64,000 nt of DNA from an uncultured Clostridium sp. (GCA_900547035.1 URFM01000001.1:62001-126000), one strand, 5' to 3'. Counted from the stretch's first letter, positions 9,748 to 18,845 are shown. Notes: generated by a model not told the origin, from the sequence alone. Numbers and translations: made by a program.

Positions 9748-10089
9748 TTAAAAAGCGTCCGCCACCAAAACTATTTCCTTTCCTAAAATTCCTACCACAT
9801 CAAAGCGGCATGGAACTTCCTGAGACATGCCTTTCTTCATCAGGTACCAGGCCGCCGTCCTTCTGACGCGCTCCTGTTTTGCCGGTCCAACCGCTTCCAA
9901 AGGATTTCCTTTTGATGCATCCGCCCGGTATTTTACCTCCACAAATACCAGATACTGACCATCCCTGGCAATCAGATCAATCTCACCTCCGGGAGAGGAA
10001 AAATTTCTTTCCAGTATTTCATATCCCCGGCTTTCCAGAAAGGCTGCCGCTTTCTCTTCATACGCTTTCCCCAAGGCCCGCCGATTCAT
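9748..10089 (-). CDS. yraN: YraN family nuclease-fold protein (UPF0102)
   Basis: A 113-residue protein with the conserved core GGEIDLIARDGQYLVFVEVK, the restriction-endonuclease-like fold of UPF0102 (Asp, Glu-x-Lys cluster). A nuclease activity is suggested by the fold but the cellular role is unsettled. The start ATG overlaps the rnhB stop (ATGA, 10086-10089), so it is translationally coupled to rnhB, the usual arrangement in Firmicutes. Confidence 0.93.
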   Translation of the reverse strand: MNRRALGKAYEEKAAAFLESRGYEILERNFSSPGGEIDLIARDGQYLVFVEVKYRADASKGNPLEAVGPAKQERVRRTAAWYLMKKGMSQEVPCRFDVVGILGKEIVLVADAF

Positions 10090-10736
10090 TCGTCCTCCCC
10101 GACAATCTTCTTAATAAAGGTTCTCCTGTGAATGGGACAGGGACCAAACCGGCGGATCGCTTCCATATGCGCCGCAGTACCGTATCCCTTATGTTTGCCG
10201 AATCCATACTCCGGATAAATCTTGTCATATTCCATCATCATGTGGTCCCTGGTCACCTTGGCCAGAATACTGGCGGCGGCGATGCTCAGACTCTTTGCGT
10301 CCCCTTTCACAATAGGGATCTGCGCAATCTCCACATCCGGGATGGTTACTGCGTCATTCAGCAGAAGGTCCGGCTTTTGCGGAAGTCCCTGAATCGCCTT
10401 TCTCATAGCCTCGTAAGTGGCCTGAAGAATATTAATCTCATCGATTCGTTCAGGTTCCGCGATTCCCACCGACCAGGCCAGGGCTTCTTTCTGAATCCGG
10501 ACAAACAGCTCCTCCCGGCGCTTTTCCGATAATTTTTTGGAATCATTCAAATATAAAATCCGACTGTTTTTCGGCAAAATGACGGCTCCCGCCACCACCG
10601 GACCGGCCAGCGGTCCCCTGCCCGCCTCGTCAATGCCGCAAATCAGAGCGCAGTCCTCATGTTCTTTTTCATACCGGCACATCTCTTCCAACCGGTTCAG
10701 TTCCTTTTCCAGGCGCTCTCCTTTAAGCTCTGCCAT
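10086..10736 (-). CDS. rnhB: Ribonuclease HII
   Basis: RNase HII nicks RNA-DNA hybrids 5' of embedded ribonucleotides. The 216-residue product carries CGIDEAGRGPLAGPVVAGAV with the first catalytic Asp/Glu pair, LNDSKKLS, the LLNDAV Asp, and AAASILAKVTRD. I set the start at the ATG at 10736, where GGAGG lies nine nt upstream; the open frame extends 75 codons further into rbgA but that extension is not conserved-looking. The gene overlaps the end of rbgA by 14 nt. Confidence 0.95.
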   Translation of the reverse strand: MAELKGERLEKELNRLEEMCRYEKEHEDCALICGIDEAGRGPLAGPVVAGAVILPKNSRILYLNDSKKLSEKRREELFVRIQKEALAWSVGIAEPERIDEINILQATYEAMRKAIQGLPQKPDLLLNDAVTIPDVEIAQIPIVKGDAKSLSIAAASILAKVTRDHMMMEYDKIYPEYGFGKHKGYGTAAHMEAIRRFGPCPIHRRTFIKKIVGEDE

Positions 10737-11634
10737 CTTCTGTTTCCTCCCGGGACGTTCTTTTCTCTCCCGCCTCATCCGGACCGCCAAACTTCTCCGG
10801 CTGTTCCAGGGTGATGGTCCCCAGACGGCCGCTGCGGAAATCATCCAGCAGCAGAGCCGATGCCCGGGGAATATCCGGCTGCCCGCCCTTGGCCAGACAG
10901 GACCGTTTTTTCGCAATTTCTTCCAGACACACGTAAGGGTCCGCCTGATTTTCCAGCCCATAGCGTTCCTGCAGAGTCTGCGGAAAAGACTGATTCAAAA
11001 AGCGGATCAGCTCCGCTGCCAATTCCTCTTTATTGAGAATTTCGTCGTTAATCGAGCCGATCAGCGCAAGACGCAGCCCGGCCTGCTGATCCTCAAATCT
11101 GGGCCATAGAATTCCCGGAGTATCCAGAAGCTCCAGAGTTTTATTTAAACGAATCCATTGGTTTCCTTTGGTAACGCCCGGGCGGTTTCCCGTCTTTGCG
11201 CTGGCCTTACCTGCAAAGGAGTTGATAAAAGTAGATTTTCCCACATTGGGAATTCCCACCACCATCGCCCGGATCGGCCGGTTTAAAATTCCCCGTCTGC
11301 GGTCTCTCTCAATTTTCTCCCGGCATGCTTCTCCCACTTTTGTCTGAACCGCTTTTAACGTTCCCCTGTTCCGCGCATCAATTTTCACTACGCAGATTCC
11401 CTGGTTCTCAAACCATTGCGTCCATCTGGCGCAGCTGTCCCCGTCTGCCAGATCCGCCTTATTCAAAAGGACCATCCTGGCTTTTCCCTTCGCCATCTGG
11501 TCAATATCCGGATTGCGGCTGGAAAAGGGGGCTCGGGCGTCCACCAGCTCGATTACCAGATCCACCAGCTTTACGTCTTCCTCCATAGCCCTTCTGGCTT
11601 TGGTCATATGTCCGGGATACCACTGTATATTCAT
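10723..11634 (-). CDS. rbgA: Ribosome biogenesis GTPase RbgA (YlqF)
   Basis: RbgA assists late 50S assembly. The 303-residue protein has the circularly permuted GTPase motif order: G4 LNKAD (57-61) precedes G1 GIPNVGKST (127-135), with G3 DTPG at 171-174, and a C-terminal helical domain. The ATG follows AGGAG. It sits in the conserved rplS-lepB-rbgA-rnhB-yraN block. Confidence 0.96.
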   Translation of the reverse strand: MNIQWYPGHMTKARRAMEEDVKLVDLVIELVDARAPFSSRNPDIDQMAKGKARMVLLNKADLADGDSCARWTQWFENQGICVVKIDARNRGTLKAVQTKVGEACREKIERDRRRGILNRPIRAMVVGIPNVGKSTFINSFAGKASAKTGNRPGVTKGNQWIRLNKTLELLDTPGILWPRFEDQQAGLRLALIGSINDEILNKEELAAELIRFLNQSFPQTLQERYGLENQADPYVCLEEIAKKRSCLAKGGQPDIPRASALLLDDFRSGRLGTITLEQPEKFGGPDEAGEKRTSREETEDGRA

Positions 11635-11689
11635 GTGCTGCTCCTATTCTCTCAGTTATTGAACTTAGATGTTCTGAACCGTATCAATC

Positions 11690-12232
11690 TTACAAAAAGT
11701 CCAGTTTTAAAATTGGCAAAATCCGCATCCATACCTTTCCCTGGATCTGCTCTTTTTTTACATTGCCTACATTAGCGAAACGGCTGTCTTCACTGCTGTC
11801 CCGGTTGTCCCCCAGAAGAAAATATTCATCCTCTCCCAGTAAAATCGGGCTGTCTGCCCTGCCGACCAAAGATACTTCTCCCAGCCCTTCCTCAGACTCC
11901 AGAGCCGCTCCGTCAATGTAAATCCTTCCGCCTATGATCTGGACCGTCTCACCCGGAAGGCCGATAACCCTCTTCACATTATTGTTCTGATCTCCACGCT
12001 GAAATACTACCACATCAAAGCGCTTAGGACTCCCCACATCGTAAGCCAGACGATTCACCAGCACTACATCTCTGGCATCCAGAAGCGGCTGCATAGAATT
12101 TCCGTCAATGCGGACCTGACCGCAAAAGCCATAAACCAGAAACCAGGCCAGAGAAATAACTACCACCACATCTACCGCCCAGCGGGCAATCCTCCTCACC
12201 CAGGCAGTGTCTTCATTAATATAAAAATCCAT
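11690..12232 (-). CDS. lepB: Signal peptidase I (first copy)
   Basis: This 180-residue type I signal peptidase has a single N-terminal transmembrane helix (about 17-36). The catalytic Ser46 lies in GNSMQPL, the general-base Lys87 in VKRVIGLPGE, and the C-terminal GDNRDSSEDSR box is present. The short size without an inserted cap domain is typical of Gram-positive SipS-type enzymes. It lies between rplS and rbgA. A second, longer signal peptidase is encoded at 21815-22495. Confidence 0.95.
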   Translation of the reverse strand: MDFYINEDTAWVRRIARWAVDVVVVISLAWFLVYGFCGQVRIDGNSMQPLLDARDVVLVNRLAYDVGSPKRFDVVVFQRGDQNNNVKRVIGLPGETVQIIGGRIYIDGAALESEEGLGEVSLVGRADSPILLGEDEYFLLGDNRDSSEDSRFANVGNVKKEQIQGKVWMRILPILKLDFL

Positions 12233-12277
12233 CCAGGCCTCCTTTCTGCCAAGCGCTCGCTAGGTGCCCGTAACAAA

Positions 12278-12310
12278 CAGGAGGGAGAATCTTTCCCATT
12301 CTCCCTCCTG
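12278..12310 (-). terminator. Terminator hairpin after rplS
   Basis: A perfect 13-bp stem CAGGAGGGAGAAT/ATTCTCCCTCCTG with a 7-nt loop is followed on the minus strand by TTTGTT. It lies between rplS and lepB, so lepB-rbgA-rnhB-yraN may depend on readthrough or on a separate promoter. Confidence 0.85.
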
Positions 12311-12323
12311 CCAATGTACGGAA

Positions 12324-12671
12324 TTATTTTACTAACTCTTTTACCTTTGCGGCCTTTCCTACGCGATCTCTCAGGTAGTTCAGTTTCGCACGTCTTACCT
12401 TACCTCTGCGGACAACTTCAATCTTGTCGACAAAGGGAGAGTGCAGCGGCCAGGTCTTCTCAACGCCGATTCCGTTGGAATTCTTTCTTACGGTAAAGGT
12501 TTCTCTGACGCCGCCATTCTGACGTTTCAGAACGGTTCCCTCAAATACCTGGATTCTCTCACGGTTTCCCTCGCGGATTTTGTTGTAAACCCGAACCGTG
12601 TCTCCTACCTTAAAGCTGGGAACTGTCTCTTTTAACTGGGACGCTTCGATGTTCTTGATAATCTCGTTCAT
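12324..12671 (-). CDS. rplS: 50S ribosomal protein L19
   Basis: The 115-residue protein contains the L19 signatures [26 protein letters not shown] and [17 protein letters not shown]. The start is the ATG at 12671 with AAGGAGG eight nt upstream; six codons of the longer open frame precede it. It has its own promoter (12781-12809) although trmD lies only 165 nt upstream. Confidence 0.98.
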   Translation of the reverse strand: MNEIIKNIEASQLKETVPSFKVGDTVRVYNKIREGNRERIQVFEGTVLKRQNGGVRETFTVRKNSNGIGVEKTWPLHSPFVDKIEVVRRGKVRRAKLNYLRDRVGKAAKVKELVK

Positions 12672-12689
12672 TGTGTGAACCTCCTTCAA

Positions 12690-12775
12690 TTATTGGATGT
12701 TCTTAATACGCAGGCAGGTAAGTTTCTCTCACCGCAGACCGTAACAGAGGACCATCTCTTTTCTTGTCACAACAG
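12690..12775 (-). ncRNA. Possible L19 leader (autoregulatory mRNA structure)
   Basis: The transcript leader between the rplS promoter and start codon can form a stem GGTGAG/CTTACC with an AGAAA loop. Firmicutes rplS genes often carry an L19-binding leader in this place. I infer the identity from position and one stem only. Confidence 0.35.
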
Positions 12776-12780
12776 ACAGC

Positions 12781-12809
12781 ATTTTATCATAGAAGGGCGC
12801 AAAATGCAA
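12781..12809 (-). promoter_or_regulatory. Promoter of rplS
   Basis: On the minus strand TTGCAT (12809-12804) and TAAAAT (12786-12781) are 17 nt apart, just past the trmD stop. Confidence 0.7.
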
Positions 12810-12836
12810 GGGCTTTTCTTCCGTTTTTTGCAGTTT

Positions 12837-13580
12837 TCACTGTTCTTCCTTCTCCCTCAGCAGCTGTTCCAGAAAAATTTTTTCCTTTTTGGACAAAACC
12901 GCATCCTCCAGCAAATCCGGCCTCCGCTCCAAGGTTCTCCGGATAGACTGCTGTCTCCGCCACGTTTCAATATTCTTGTGATGGCCGCTCAAAAGGACCT
13001 CCGGCACCTTCAGCCCTCTGAACTCCTCCGGCCTGGTATACTGAGGATATTCCAGGAGATTGTCGGAAAAGGATTCGATTTCCGCGGAGCTGTCATTGTT
13101 CAGCACCCCCGGAACCAGCCGGGAGATGCAGTCAATCATCACCATGGCCGGAAGCTCTCCCCCTGTCAGCACATAATCCCCGATGGATAGGTAGTCGGCT
13201 CCAATCAGTTCCAGGGCCCGCTCATCCACCCCCTCATAGTGGCCACAGAGGAAAACCAGATCCTCCTCCTTAGCCAGTTCTCCGGCAATCTGCTGATTGA
13301 ACACCCGGCCCTGGGGCGTCATGTAGATGACTCTGGGCCTTTTCCCCGTTTTCGCGCACAAATCCTCATAGGCGTCACAGATGGGCTCCGCCTGCATCAC
13401 CATGCCGGCCCCGCCGCCGTAGGGCGCATCGTCCACATGGCGGTGCTTGTCCTTGGAATAGTCCCGGATGTTGATGGCCTCCACGGAAATCAGGCCCTTC
13501 TCCATGGCCCGACCCGTGATGCTGGTGGCAAGGCCGCCGGCAACCATCTCCGGAAACAGAGTTAAGATATAAAAATTCAT
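12837..13580 (-). CDS. trmD: tRNA (guanine-N1-)-methyltransferase TrmD
   Basis: TrmD makes m1G37 in tRNAs to maintain reading frame. The 247-residue product begins MNFYILTLFPEM and shows the knotted SPOUT motifs, including DDAPYGGGAGMV, YMTPQGRVFNQ, LCGHYEGVDERAL and IGDYVLTGGELPAM. I use the ATG at 13580; a GTG two codons upstream is the alternative. The start is only 7 nt after the mutS stop. In many Firmicutes rimM is directly upstream of trmD; here mutS takes that place. Confidence 0.96.
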   Translation of the reverse strand: MNFYILTLFPEMVAGGLATSITGRAMEKGLISVEAINIRDYSKDKHRHVDDAPYGGGAGMVMQAEPICDAYEDLCAKTGKRPRVIYMTPQGRVFNQQIAGELAKEEDLVFLCGHYEGVDERALELIGADYLSIGDYVLTGGELPAMVMIDCISRLVPGVLNNDSSAEIESFSDNLLEYPQYTRPEEFRGLKVPEVLLSGHHKNIETWRRQQSIRRTLERRPDLLEDAVLSKKEKIFLEQLLREKEEQ

Positions 13581-13587
13581 AAACACC

Positions 13588-16245
13588 TTATTCCTTCCAT
13601 CGGTTTTTCAGCTTATTCTGCAGACGGTAGAGGGTATTCAGGGCATCCATGGGGGACATAGTGTTAATCTCCAGCTCCCCCAGTTCCCGGATAATATCGT
13701 CGTCCTTCACCGTATCAAAAAAGGTAAGCTGCTGCATATCCACCTCGTCCGGCTTGGGAACAGCCTTTCTCTGGGTAATATTGGAGCTGACCTGGGCGAT
13801 TTCCTTGGCTTTGGCCGTGATGTCTGCTTCCGTCAGTTCCTGGGCAATCTCCTTGGCCCTGGCGATGACCGATTCCGGTACCCCTGCCAGCTTGGCCACC
13901 TGGATGCCGTAGCTCTTGTCAGCCCCGCCCCGTACAATCTTTCGCAGGAATACGATATCGTCTCCCTGCTCCTTTACCGCGATGCAGTAGTTCTTTACCC
14001 CGGCGATGGTGCCTTCCAGCTCCGTCAACTCGTGGTAATGGGTGGCAAACAGGGTCTTGGCCCCCAGAAGCCGGGTATTGCTCACATGCTCCACCACCGC
14101 CCAGGCGATGGACAGGCCGTCAAATGTGCTGGTGCCTCTTCCAATCTCATCCAGAATCAGAAGGCTCTTCTTGGTGGCGTTTCGCAGAATATTGGCCACC
14201 TCCGTCATTTCTACCATAAAGGTACTCTGACCGCTGGCCAGGTCATCGGAGGCTCCTACCCTGGTAAAAATCCGGTCGCAGATACCGATATTGGCCTCCT
14301 GAGCCGGAACAAAGCTTCCCAGCTGGGCCATCAGCACAATCAGGGCCACCTGCCGCATGTAGGTAGATTTTCCGGCCATGTTAGGGCCGGTGATGATGGA
14401 CACCCGGTTTTTCCCATTGTCCAGCTCCGTGTCATTGGCAACAAAAAGGTCGTCCCGCATCATCTGTTCCACCACCGGATGGCGGCCGTTCTTAATGGAA
14501 ATAACGCCTTTTTCATTGATGGCGGGCTTCACATAGTTCTGCCTGGATGCCACCAGGGACAGGGAGCAGAGTACGTCGGTAAGGGCAATGGCCCTGGCCG
14601 TCTTCTGAATCCGCACCACCTGGGAAGCGATCTGGTCCCGGACCTGGCAGAACAGGTCGTATTCCAGGGAAACCAGCTTATCCTCCGCCCCTAAAATCAC
14701 TTCCTCCAGATGCTTTAACTCATCGGTTGTATAGCGTTCCGCGTTGGTTAAGGTCTGTTTGCGGATAAAGTAGTCCGGAACCATGTCTTTAAAGGAATTG
14801 GTCACTTCAAAATAGTAGCCGAACACCTTGTTGTACTTGATTTTCAGATTCTTGATGCCGGTTTTCTCCCTCTCCCTGGCCTCCAGTTCGGCCAGCCAGT
14901 TCTTGCCCTCGGTATTGGCCTTCCGGAATTCGTCCGCCTCCTGGCTGAAGCCCTCCCGGATGATTCCCCCTTCCCGAAGGGTGATGGGCGGCTCCTCCAC
15001 AATGGCCCTTTTTACCAAATCAAACAAATCCTCCAGCGGATCCATATCCTCTGCCGCTCCTTTAAAAAGCTGGCTGTGAAACTCTCTCAGAATCTCACGG
15101 ATGTGGGGAAGCAGCTCCAGGGAGGTGCAGAAAGCGATTAAATCCCTGGGATTGGCCGTCCGGTAGCTGATACGGCCGATAAGGCGTTCCAGGTCGTAGA
15201 CAGGATTTAAGTATTCCCGGATTTCCTCCCGGGAAATATAGTTCATATTCAATTCTTCCACCGCATCCTGCCTGGCAATGATAGCCTCCCGCTTGATAAG
15301 GGGCTGTTCAATCCAGCTGCGCAGAAGCCTCGCGCCCATAGCGGTTTTCGTCTTGTCCAGCACCCACAGAAGGGTTCCCCGCTTGTTCTTCTCCCGCAGA
15401 GTTTCCACCAGCTCCAGATTCCTCCTGGTGGAGGTGTCCAGAATCATAAACTGGCCGGTGCTGTAGGGATGGATGGTTGTAATATGCTCCAGGGTGCTCT
15501 TCTGGGTCTCGTACATATACTGCATCACCGCCCCCGCGGCAATGATGCCCGTTCCCATATCCTCCAGCCCTAGGCCGCTCAAAGCCCCCACATGAAAGTG
15601 CTCCTTTAACACCCTGCGGCAGGCCTCCTCCCCGAAAAACCGGGGCTCCAGGGAGGAAACCGCCACATGGTAGCGGTTTTTCAGTTCCTCTATGTCCACG
15701 CCGGAGACGTAAAAGGCGTTGTTGCAGATAATCTCGGAGGGGGAAAACTTGTTAATCTCGTCAAACAGCTCCCGGTCCGTATCCACCTCCGTCACCAGAA
15801 AATCTCCGGTGCTGATGTCGGTGGTCGCCACGCCGTAGCGCCCATCGGTACACACAATCCCCATGAGGTAATTATTTTTCGTCTCGTCCAGAGCCTGGGC
15901 GCTGGTAATCGTTCCTGGAGTCACCACCCGGATCACCTCACGCTTCACCAGACCTTTAGCCAGCTTCGGGTCCTCCATCTGCTCCGCGATGGCTACCTTG
16001 TAGCCCTTGTGGACCAGCTTGTTCAAATAGGAATCCACCGCATGGAAAGGGACGCCGCACATGGGCGCCCGCTCCGGAAGGCCGCACTCCTTCCCCGTCA
16101 GCGTAATCTCCAGTTCTCTGGATGCCGTCTGGGCATCCTCAAAAAACATCTCATAAAAATCCCCCAGGCGGTAGAACAGGATACAGTCGGGATACTGCTT
16201 CTTGGTCTCCATGTAGTGGCGCATCATGGGGGATAATTGTGACAT
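13588..16245 (-). CDS. mutS: DNA mismatch repair protein MutS
   Basis: MutS recognises mismatches and small loops and recruits MutL. The 885-residue protein has the N-terminal mismatch-binding domain with the FYRLGDFYEMFFEDA block (including the Phe-x-Glu wedge), connector, lever and clamp domains, and the ATPase with Walker A GPNMAGKSTYMRQ, Walker B LLILDEIGRGTST and FATHYHEL. The start is probably the ATG at 16245 (MSQLSPMMRHYM); an in-frame TTG lies four codons upstream. It follows miaB. The usual downstream partner mutL is absent; trmD follows instead. Confidence 0.97.
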   Translation of the reverse strand: MSQLSPMMRHYMETKKQYPDCILFYRLGDFYEMFFEDAQTASRELEITLTGKECGLPERAPMCGVPFHAVDSYLNKLVHKGYKVAIAEQMEDPKLAKGLVKREVIRVVTPGTITSAQALDETKNNYLMGIVCTDGRYGVATTDISTGDFLVTEVDTDRELFDEINKFSPSEIICNNAFYVSGVDIEELKNRYHVAVSSLEPRFFGEEACRRVLKEHFHVGALSGLGLEDMGTGIIAAGAVMQYMYETQKSTLEHITTIHPYSTGQFMILDTSTRRNLELVETLREKNKRGTLLWVLDKTKTAMGARLLRSWIEQPLIKREAIIARQDAVEELNMNYISREEIREYLNPVYDLERLIGRISYRTANPRDLIAFCTSLELLPHIREILREFHSQLFKGAAEDMDPLEDLFDLVKRAIVEEPPITLREGGIIREGFSQEADEFRKANTEGKNWLAELEAREREKTGIKNLKIKYNKVFGYYFEVTNSFKDMVPDYFIRKQTLTNAERYTTDELKHLEEVILGAEDKLVSLEYDLFCQVRDQIASQVVRIQKTARAIALTDVLCSLSLVASRQNYVKPAINEKGVISIKNGRHPVVEQMMRDDLFVANDTELDNGKNRVSIITGPNMAGKSTYMRQVALIVLMAQLGSFVPAQEANIGICDRIFTRVGASDDLASGQSTFMVEMTEVANILRNATKKSLLILDEIGRGTSTFDGLSIAWAVVEHVSNTRLLGAKTLFATHYHELTELEGTIAGVKNYCIAVKEQGDDIVFLRKIVRGGADKSYGIQVAKLAGVPESVIARAKEIAQELTEADITAKAKEIAQVSSNITQRKAVPKPDEVDMQQLTFFDTVKDDDIIRELGELEINTMSPMDALNTLYRLQNKLKNRWKE

Positions 16246-16290
16246 ATCTACTTCCAATTTCTTGCCTCGCTTCTTTTGTGCTGTGTGGGC

Positions 16291-17823
16291 CTATGCCAGA
16301 CGGCCCATGTAGTAAAATCCCTTGCTCTCCTCCAGATATACCTGGAAGAAGTGTCCAATCATGGAAGGGTCGCCTTTGAAATGAACCAGGGTGTTGTTGG
16401 AGAGGCGGCCGGTAATCCATCCGGGGCCGTGGCTGTCCACTTCCTCCGCCAGCACCTCCTGGACCGTTCCCTCATCCCTTCCGCAGACCCGGGCGGAAAT
16501 CTCCTGGACCTCCTTTAACAGCAGGTCAAAGCGCTCCTTCACCACATCCTCCGGCACCTGGTCTTCCATGGAAGCCGCCGGCGTTCCGGTGCGCTTGGAG
16601 TAGATGAAGGTAAAGGCGCTGTCAAACTCCACCTGCCGGACCACGTCCAGGGTCTCTTCAAAGTCTTCCTCCGTCTCTCCGGGGAAGCCCACGATAATAT
16701 CCGTCGTCAGTGAAATCCCCGGCACCGCCTCCTTTAAGCGGCGGGCCAGGCTGATAAACTGTTCCTTTGTGTAATGCCGGTTCATCTTCTCCAGAATCCG
16801 GCTGCTGCCTGACTGGAGGGGCAGATGAAAATGACGGCAGATTTTCTTGGATTCCGCCATCACCTCAATCAGCTCATCGGAAAGGTCCTTTGGATGGGAG
16901 GTCATAAAGCGGATGCGCCGGATTCCGGGAATCTGTTCCACCTCCCGGAGAAGTTCCGCAAAGGTCATGGGATTCTTTAATGTCTTTCCGTAGGAGTTGA
17001 CGTTCTGTCCCAGGAGCATGACCTCCACCACTCCGTCCTCTGCCAGACGGCGGATTTCCTTTAAGATTTCCTCCGGTTCCCTGCTCCTCTCCCTTCCCCG
17101 GACGTAGGGGACGATGCAGTAGCTGCAGAAATTATTGCAGCCGAACATGATGTTCACCCCGGATTTGAAGGGGTACTTCCGGTCCGCGGGCAAATCCTCC
17201 ACAATCTGGTCCGTTCCCTCCCAAACGTCAATCACTGTGCGATGCTTTTTCACATTCTGCCGGATGAGGCACTGGCTCACCAGCTCCGCCAGCACGAAAA
17301 TATTGTGGGTGCCGAAAATCAGGTCCACAAAGGGATAGCTGGTCCGGATTTTCTCCACCACCTGAGGCTCCTGCATCATGCAGCCGCAGAGGCCGATGAG
17401 CATGCCGGGATTCTTTTTCTTTCTGGCTCCCGCCTGGCCCAGACGGCCGTAGAGGCGCTTGTTGGCGTTCTCCCGGACGGTGCAGGTGTTGTAGAGCACC
17501 AGGTCCGCATCCTCCGTCTCAACAGGCTGGTAGCCGATGGACTCCAGAATGCCAAGAAGCTTCTCGGAATCCTTAGCGTTCATCTGGCAGCCAAAGGTGG
17601 TCACGCAGCAAGTGCCGCAATACCCTTCTCTTTTCATCTCCTCCAGCTTCTCTTCCCCATATCGCTCCAGGGCTTCCCCAGAGGCGCAGTCCTGCTCAAA
17701 CTTCGCCTTCAGAAGCCCCTTAGCCGTCTCCATAAAATAATATTGGCGGGCCGGCTCTTTTTCAGGCGCCCCGCTTTCAATCTGATTCCAGTGGAATTCG
17801 TAATTTTCTGTATTTGATGCCAT
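16291..17823 (-). CDS. miaB: tRNA-2-methylthio-N6-dimethylallyladenosine synthase MiaB
   Basis: This radical SAM methylthiotransferase converts i6A37 to ms2i6A37 in tRNA. The 510-residue protein has an N-terminal extension, the UPF0004 domain with three cluster cysteines (FGCQMNAKDSE, NTCTVRENA, GLCGCMMQ), the radical SAM motif CNNFCSYC, and a C-terminal TRAM domain. It lies upstream of mutS, a common Clostridia arrangement, and has a promoter at 17863-17891. Confidence 0.96.
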   Translation of the reverse strand: MASNTENYEFHWNQIESGAPEKEPARQYYFMETAKGLLKAKFEQDCASGEALERYGEEKLEEMKREGYCGTCCVTTFGCQMNAKDSEKLLGILESIGYQPVETEDADLVLYNTCTVRENANKRLYGRLGQAGARKKKNPGMLIGLCGCMMQEPQVVEKIRTSYPFVDLIFGTHNIFVLAELVSQCLIRQNVKKHRTVIDVWEGTDQIVEDLPADRKYPFKSGVNIMFGCNNFCSYCIVPYVRGRERSREPEEILKEIRRLAEDGVVEVMLLGQNVNSYGKTLKNPMTFAELLREVEQIPGIRRIRFMTSHPKDLSDELIEVMAESKKICRHFHLPLQSGSSRILEKMNRHYTKEQFISLARRLKEAVPGISLTTDIIVGFPGETEEDFEETLDVVRQVEFDSAFTFIYSKRTGTPAASMEDQVPEDVVKERFDLLLKEVQEISARVCGRDEGTVQEVLAEEVDSHGPGWITGRLSNNTLVHFKGDPSMIGHFFQVYLEESKGFYYMGRLA

Positions 17824-17862
17824 AATTCTATCGTAAACCTTTCTAAAAGCCTAGATTGTTCA

Positions 17863-17891
17863 ATTATATCTCATCCCACCCGTAAAATCAA
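17863..17891 (-). promoter_or_regulatory. Promoter of miaB-mutS
   Basis: On the minus strand TTGATT (17891-17886) and TATAAT (17868-17863) are 17 nt apart, about 40 nt upstream of the miaB start. Confidence 0.75.
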
Positions 17892-17915
17892 ATTGTTTTT
17901 CTTCTGGGCGTATTT

Positions 17916-18296
17916 TCATCTCAACGCATCCCCGTCCAGTTCATCGTCTCCGCCCAGAAACTCCCTGGAGGATACCCGCTTATTCTCCCGCTCCGCTTCA
18001 ATCAGCTGGGACAGCTGCTCCTTCACATTCTCGCTGTCCTTGATATTGATCAGCTGAAAATCCCCCATAGACTGGTCGGAGCTGTAAATCTGGATGGTTC
18101 CCATACCCATAATCCGCTGCCAGAAGCTACGGGTCAGTCCAATATCAGTAATGCGGTACAGACGGACCTCGTCTTCCCGTGTACTCAAAATCCCCGTCTT
18201 AACATACAGACGGTCCTCAGAAAATCCGTATACGGTAAAGGTCCAGGGCAGGCCCAGAAAGTTCCGTTTTCTTGCTTTCCAAATAGTGTTAATCAT
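17916..18296 (-). CDS. PH domain-containing protein (bPH2/YdbS-like)
   Basis: A 126-residue soluble protein whose core (RLYVKTGILSTREDEVRLYRITDIGLT, shown here as separate strands, then SFWQRIMGMGTIQIYSSD) matches the bacterial pleckstrin-homology bPH2 fold seen in YdbS/YdbT-type proteins. The usual transmembrane helices are missing, so it is a stand-alone domain. The acidic C-terminal tail is variable. AAAGGAG precedes the ATG. The function is unknown. It flanks a stretch of decayed genes. Confidence 0.75.
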   Translation of the reverse strand: MINTIWKARKRNFLGLPWTFTVYGFSEDRLYVKTGILSTREDEVRLYRITDIGLTRSFWQRIMGMGTIQIYSSDQSMGDFQLINIKDSENVKEQLSQLIEAERENKRVSSREFLGGDDELDGDALR

Positions 18297-18332
18297 AAGC
18301 TCTCCTTTCGGCAGTTAAGAACCTGTCAAATG

Positions 18333-18680
18333 TTAATCTTCAATTTCCATATTGATTTTTGCCAAATATGTACCTATCGCCAGCCTCATACTAATTGGCG
18401 AATCATATTCTAATTCTATAGGCTGGATTATATTTCGAATAAAGCCTATCGATTCATAAAATCCTTGATATTCAGAATCTACAGCCAATCGGGCTATTTC
18501 ATCGCCGGAACAGTAGTATGCGTTAAATTTAATTCATCTCTCTCCTTTATCTCCAATCGTATGCTGTCATTGCATAAAGACAGATCGGCGGCCAATTTAC
18601 CTTTTTCCGTATCAATAAATAAAAGCACTCAGCATTTGCAAGTGCTTTTCCGGTAATTTTTCAATGGCAAAATTCATCAT
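18333..18680 (-). pseudogene. Decayed GNAT acetyltransferase gene
   Basis: The minus strand first encodes MNFAIEKLPEKHLQMLSAF and then hits a TGA; coding resumes in another frame as IDTEKGKLAADLSLCNDSIR, and in a further frame as SGDEIARLAVDSEYQG joined directly to FYESIGFIRNIIQPIELEY. The RLAVDSEYQG motif is the start of the GNAT acetyl-CoA loop, but the loop itself (Q/R-x-x-G-x-G/A) and following helix are deleted before FYESIGF. Frameshifts, a stop and an internal deletion mark it as a pseudogene. A small open frame overlaps its start, the layout seen for GNAT toxin-antitoxin pairs. Confidence 0.75.
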
Positions 18681-18757
18681 TACCTCATCATTTTATCAAA
18701 TATCTTGGCTGCTTCTGAACCTTTCACTACAGGAGTGGGAGCTATTTGTGTTGCCAT
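18680..18757 (-). CDS. 25-residue open frame upstream of the GNAT remnant
   Basis: A short frame MATQIAPTPVVKGSEAAKIF followed by five more residues starts at 18757 with a good GAGGTGAT ribosome site and ends at 18682-18680, overlapping the ATG of the GNAT remnant. The position and the APTPVVKGSEA sequence resemble small partner proteins encoded before GNAT enzymes in Clostridia. It may be intact, truncated or part of the decay. The antitoxin-like role is a guess. Confidence 0.45.
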   Translation of the reverse strand: MATQIAPTPVVKGSEAAKIFDKMMR

Positions 18758-18845
18758 ATATCACCTCTTTATATGCCATTATGAACGTACTTTCTTACTT
18801 GTTTCTATTATATCACTATTTTGCCTCTTTGACTACTGACGAAAA

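Noticed and set aside
14032..14694. A 220-codon plus-strand open frame
   Set aside because: Antisense shadow of mutS.
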